Origin: a virus
DNA: 32,326 bases
Virus record (IMG/VR): IMGVR_UViG_3300027749_000334
Span: 1 to 32,326 of that record
Strand: one strand, 5' to 3'
In this document: one piece after another, positions 31,559 to 32,326 of the stretch
Layout: each line of letters opens with the position of its first letter
How positions within the stretch are numbered: the first letter of the stretch is position 1
Translations under genes and position numbers: made by a program
The notes under the pieces: model-generated
Seen by the model: only the letters and a program-made list of their open reading frames with translations
What the model was told of the DNA's origin: nothing
Databases searched by the model: none

Positions 31559-32326
31559 ATGACGAGCGCATACACGCCAAACAAGAACATCGAACAACCA
31601 GCAAACGGCGATGCCGTTGGCAGTTGGAACGTGCCCGTTAACGCAGATTGGGCAATCATTGATCTTGCGTTGGGCGGCAATGTTGGAATCAATGCCACAA
31701 GCGCGCCGGCGACAGTCAACCTTACGTTGGCACAGTATCAACCTCTCTATATCATTTTCACCGGCACCCTTACAAACAACGTAATTTATAGATTGCCATC
31801 CGGCGTTGGTGGTCAGTGGGTTGTTTACAACGGCACTTCGGGCGCATTTACACTTACCATCGCATCGCTTGGCGGCGGCGCTAACGTTGTAATTGGTGCT
31901 GGCGTTCGAACCCTTATTATGTCCGATGGCACGAACGTTTACCTATCCAGCAACACCATCACGCCGCCGGCAGGACCGACAACGTCCATTCAATACAATA
32001 ATGCCGGGGCATTGGCTGGCTCTAGCAATCTTGTTTGGAATAATTCTATTAATCAATTGGCCGTAGCCGGAACCGTTGCTGTTTCTTCCGCGCTTCCTAT
32101 TGTAACCGTGGCTAGTGCCGCAGTAGGTTCATGGAAATCATATGTAGAATTTGATTACGGTCTTGTCAGTAAGTGGCAAGTTGGTGTTGATGTTTCCGCA
32201 GTTGGTGCAAATAATTTTTATTTTTATGATTCTGTTGCTGGAGCAGTAAGGTTTTTTATTGATCCATCGGGCAACGCTGGAATTAATACGGTAACGCCCA
32301 ACGCCAAGCTTGAAGTTCGATCCACA
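31559..32326 (+). CDS. Tail fibre protein, 3' end cut by window edge
   Basis: The frame is open from ATG at 31559 (CGGAG 5 bases upstream) to the last base: 256 codons, no stop. It begins TSAYTPNKNIEQPANGDAVG with SWNVPVNADWAIIDLALGG, the typical opening of phage tail fibres. A beta domain follows (YQPLYIIFTGTLTNNVIYRL, PSGVGGQWVVYNGTSGAFTL, RTLIMSDGTNVYLSS), then a second kind of unit (TSIQYNNAGALAGSSNLVW). The visible end, GNAGINTVTPNAKLEV, is the repeat type that often precedes a C-terminal S74 chaperone. The missing part may therefore carry another self-cleaving domain. It would be the fourth fibre-like gene in the window. Confidence 0.75.
   Translation, partial: MTSAYTPNKNIEQPANGDAVGSWNVPVNADWAIIDLALGGNVGINATSAPATVNLTLAQYQPLYIIFTGTLTNNVIYRLPSGVGGQWVVYNGTSGAFTLTIASLGGGANVVIGAGVRTLIMSDGTNVYLSSNTITPPAGPTTSIQYNNAGALAGSSNLVWNNSINQLAVAGTVAVSSALPIVTVASAAVGSWKSYVEFDYGLVSKWQVGVDVSAVGANNFYFYDSVAGAVRFFIDPSGNAGINTVTPNAKLEVRST

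Overview
The window is the late (virion-structure) gene module of a tailed double-stranded DNA bacteriophage or prophage, most likely a short-tailed podovirus. All 31 genes I can support lie on the + strand. They are tightly packed, often with ATGA or TAATG start/stop overlaps. The largest gap without a gene is about 180 bases, so there is no gene-free stretch over 300 bases. I see no tRNA, rRNA, CRISPR array, IS element, integrase or attachment site. Both ends cut through genes: the left edge lies inside a portal gene and the right edge inside a tail-fibre gene. Terminase, replication and most lysis genes must lie outside. Nothing identifies the host directly; moderate GC and gene families I associate with phages of Proteobacteria are only a weak hint.

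Layout. (1) 2-8482, head start and accessory proteins: portal C-terminus; a 1335-residue polyvalent protein with two ADP-ribosyltransferase-like domains; a basic Gly/Lys/Pro-rich protein; a small helical protein; a GroES-like co-chaperonin; a scaffolding-like protein; a conserved protein of unknown role. (2) 8483-11589, capsid: a strong hairpin, a conserved virion protein, the major capsid protein, a probable decoration-type protein and a second basic GG-motif protein. (3) 11590-14821, a surface/fibre cassette: two small beta-rich proteins, two paralogous polyglycine proteins and a 57-residue protein. (4) 14814-19414, head-tail joining genes (two adaptor-like proteins and a zinc-ribbon protein), interrupted by an S74-chaperone tail fibre and two tiny coiled-coil genes, one a partial copy of the other. 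(5) 19419-24642, a nozzle/hub protein, three further virion proteins and a GNAT acetyltransferase. (6) 24646-31547, two very large internal or ejection-type proteins, the first carrying a peptidoglycan-lytic-like domain. (7) 31559-end, another tail fibre, incomplete.

How they work together (inference from families): portal, scaffold and capsid proteins build the procapsid, perhaps helped by the GroES-like protein. The adaptors and nozzle close the portal and form the short tail. Several fibre types provide receptor binding. The two giant proteins are probably ejected with DNA and open the cell wall. The polyvalent protein and the GNAT protein are candidate effectors delivered or made during infection.

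Most unusual features: the portal-coupled dual-ART polyvalent protein, which also has an HhH-GPD-like motif; a short basic double-glycine motif (K/R-x-GG-R/K, YADGG) recurring in at least six different proteins; a 22-residue module shared by two of these; a partial tandem gene duplication that recreated its own ATGA coupling; and a beta module apparently inserted repeatedly in three virion proteins.
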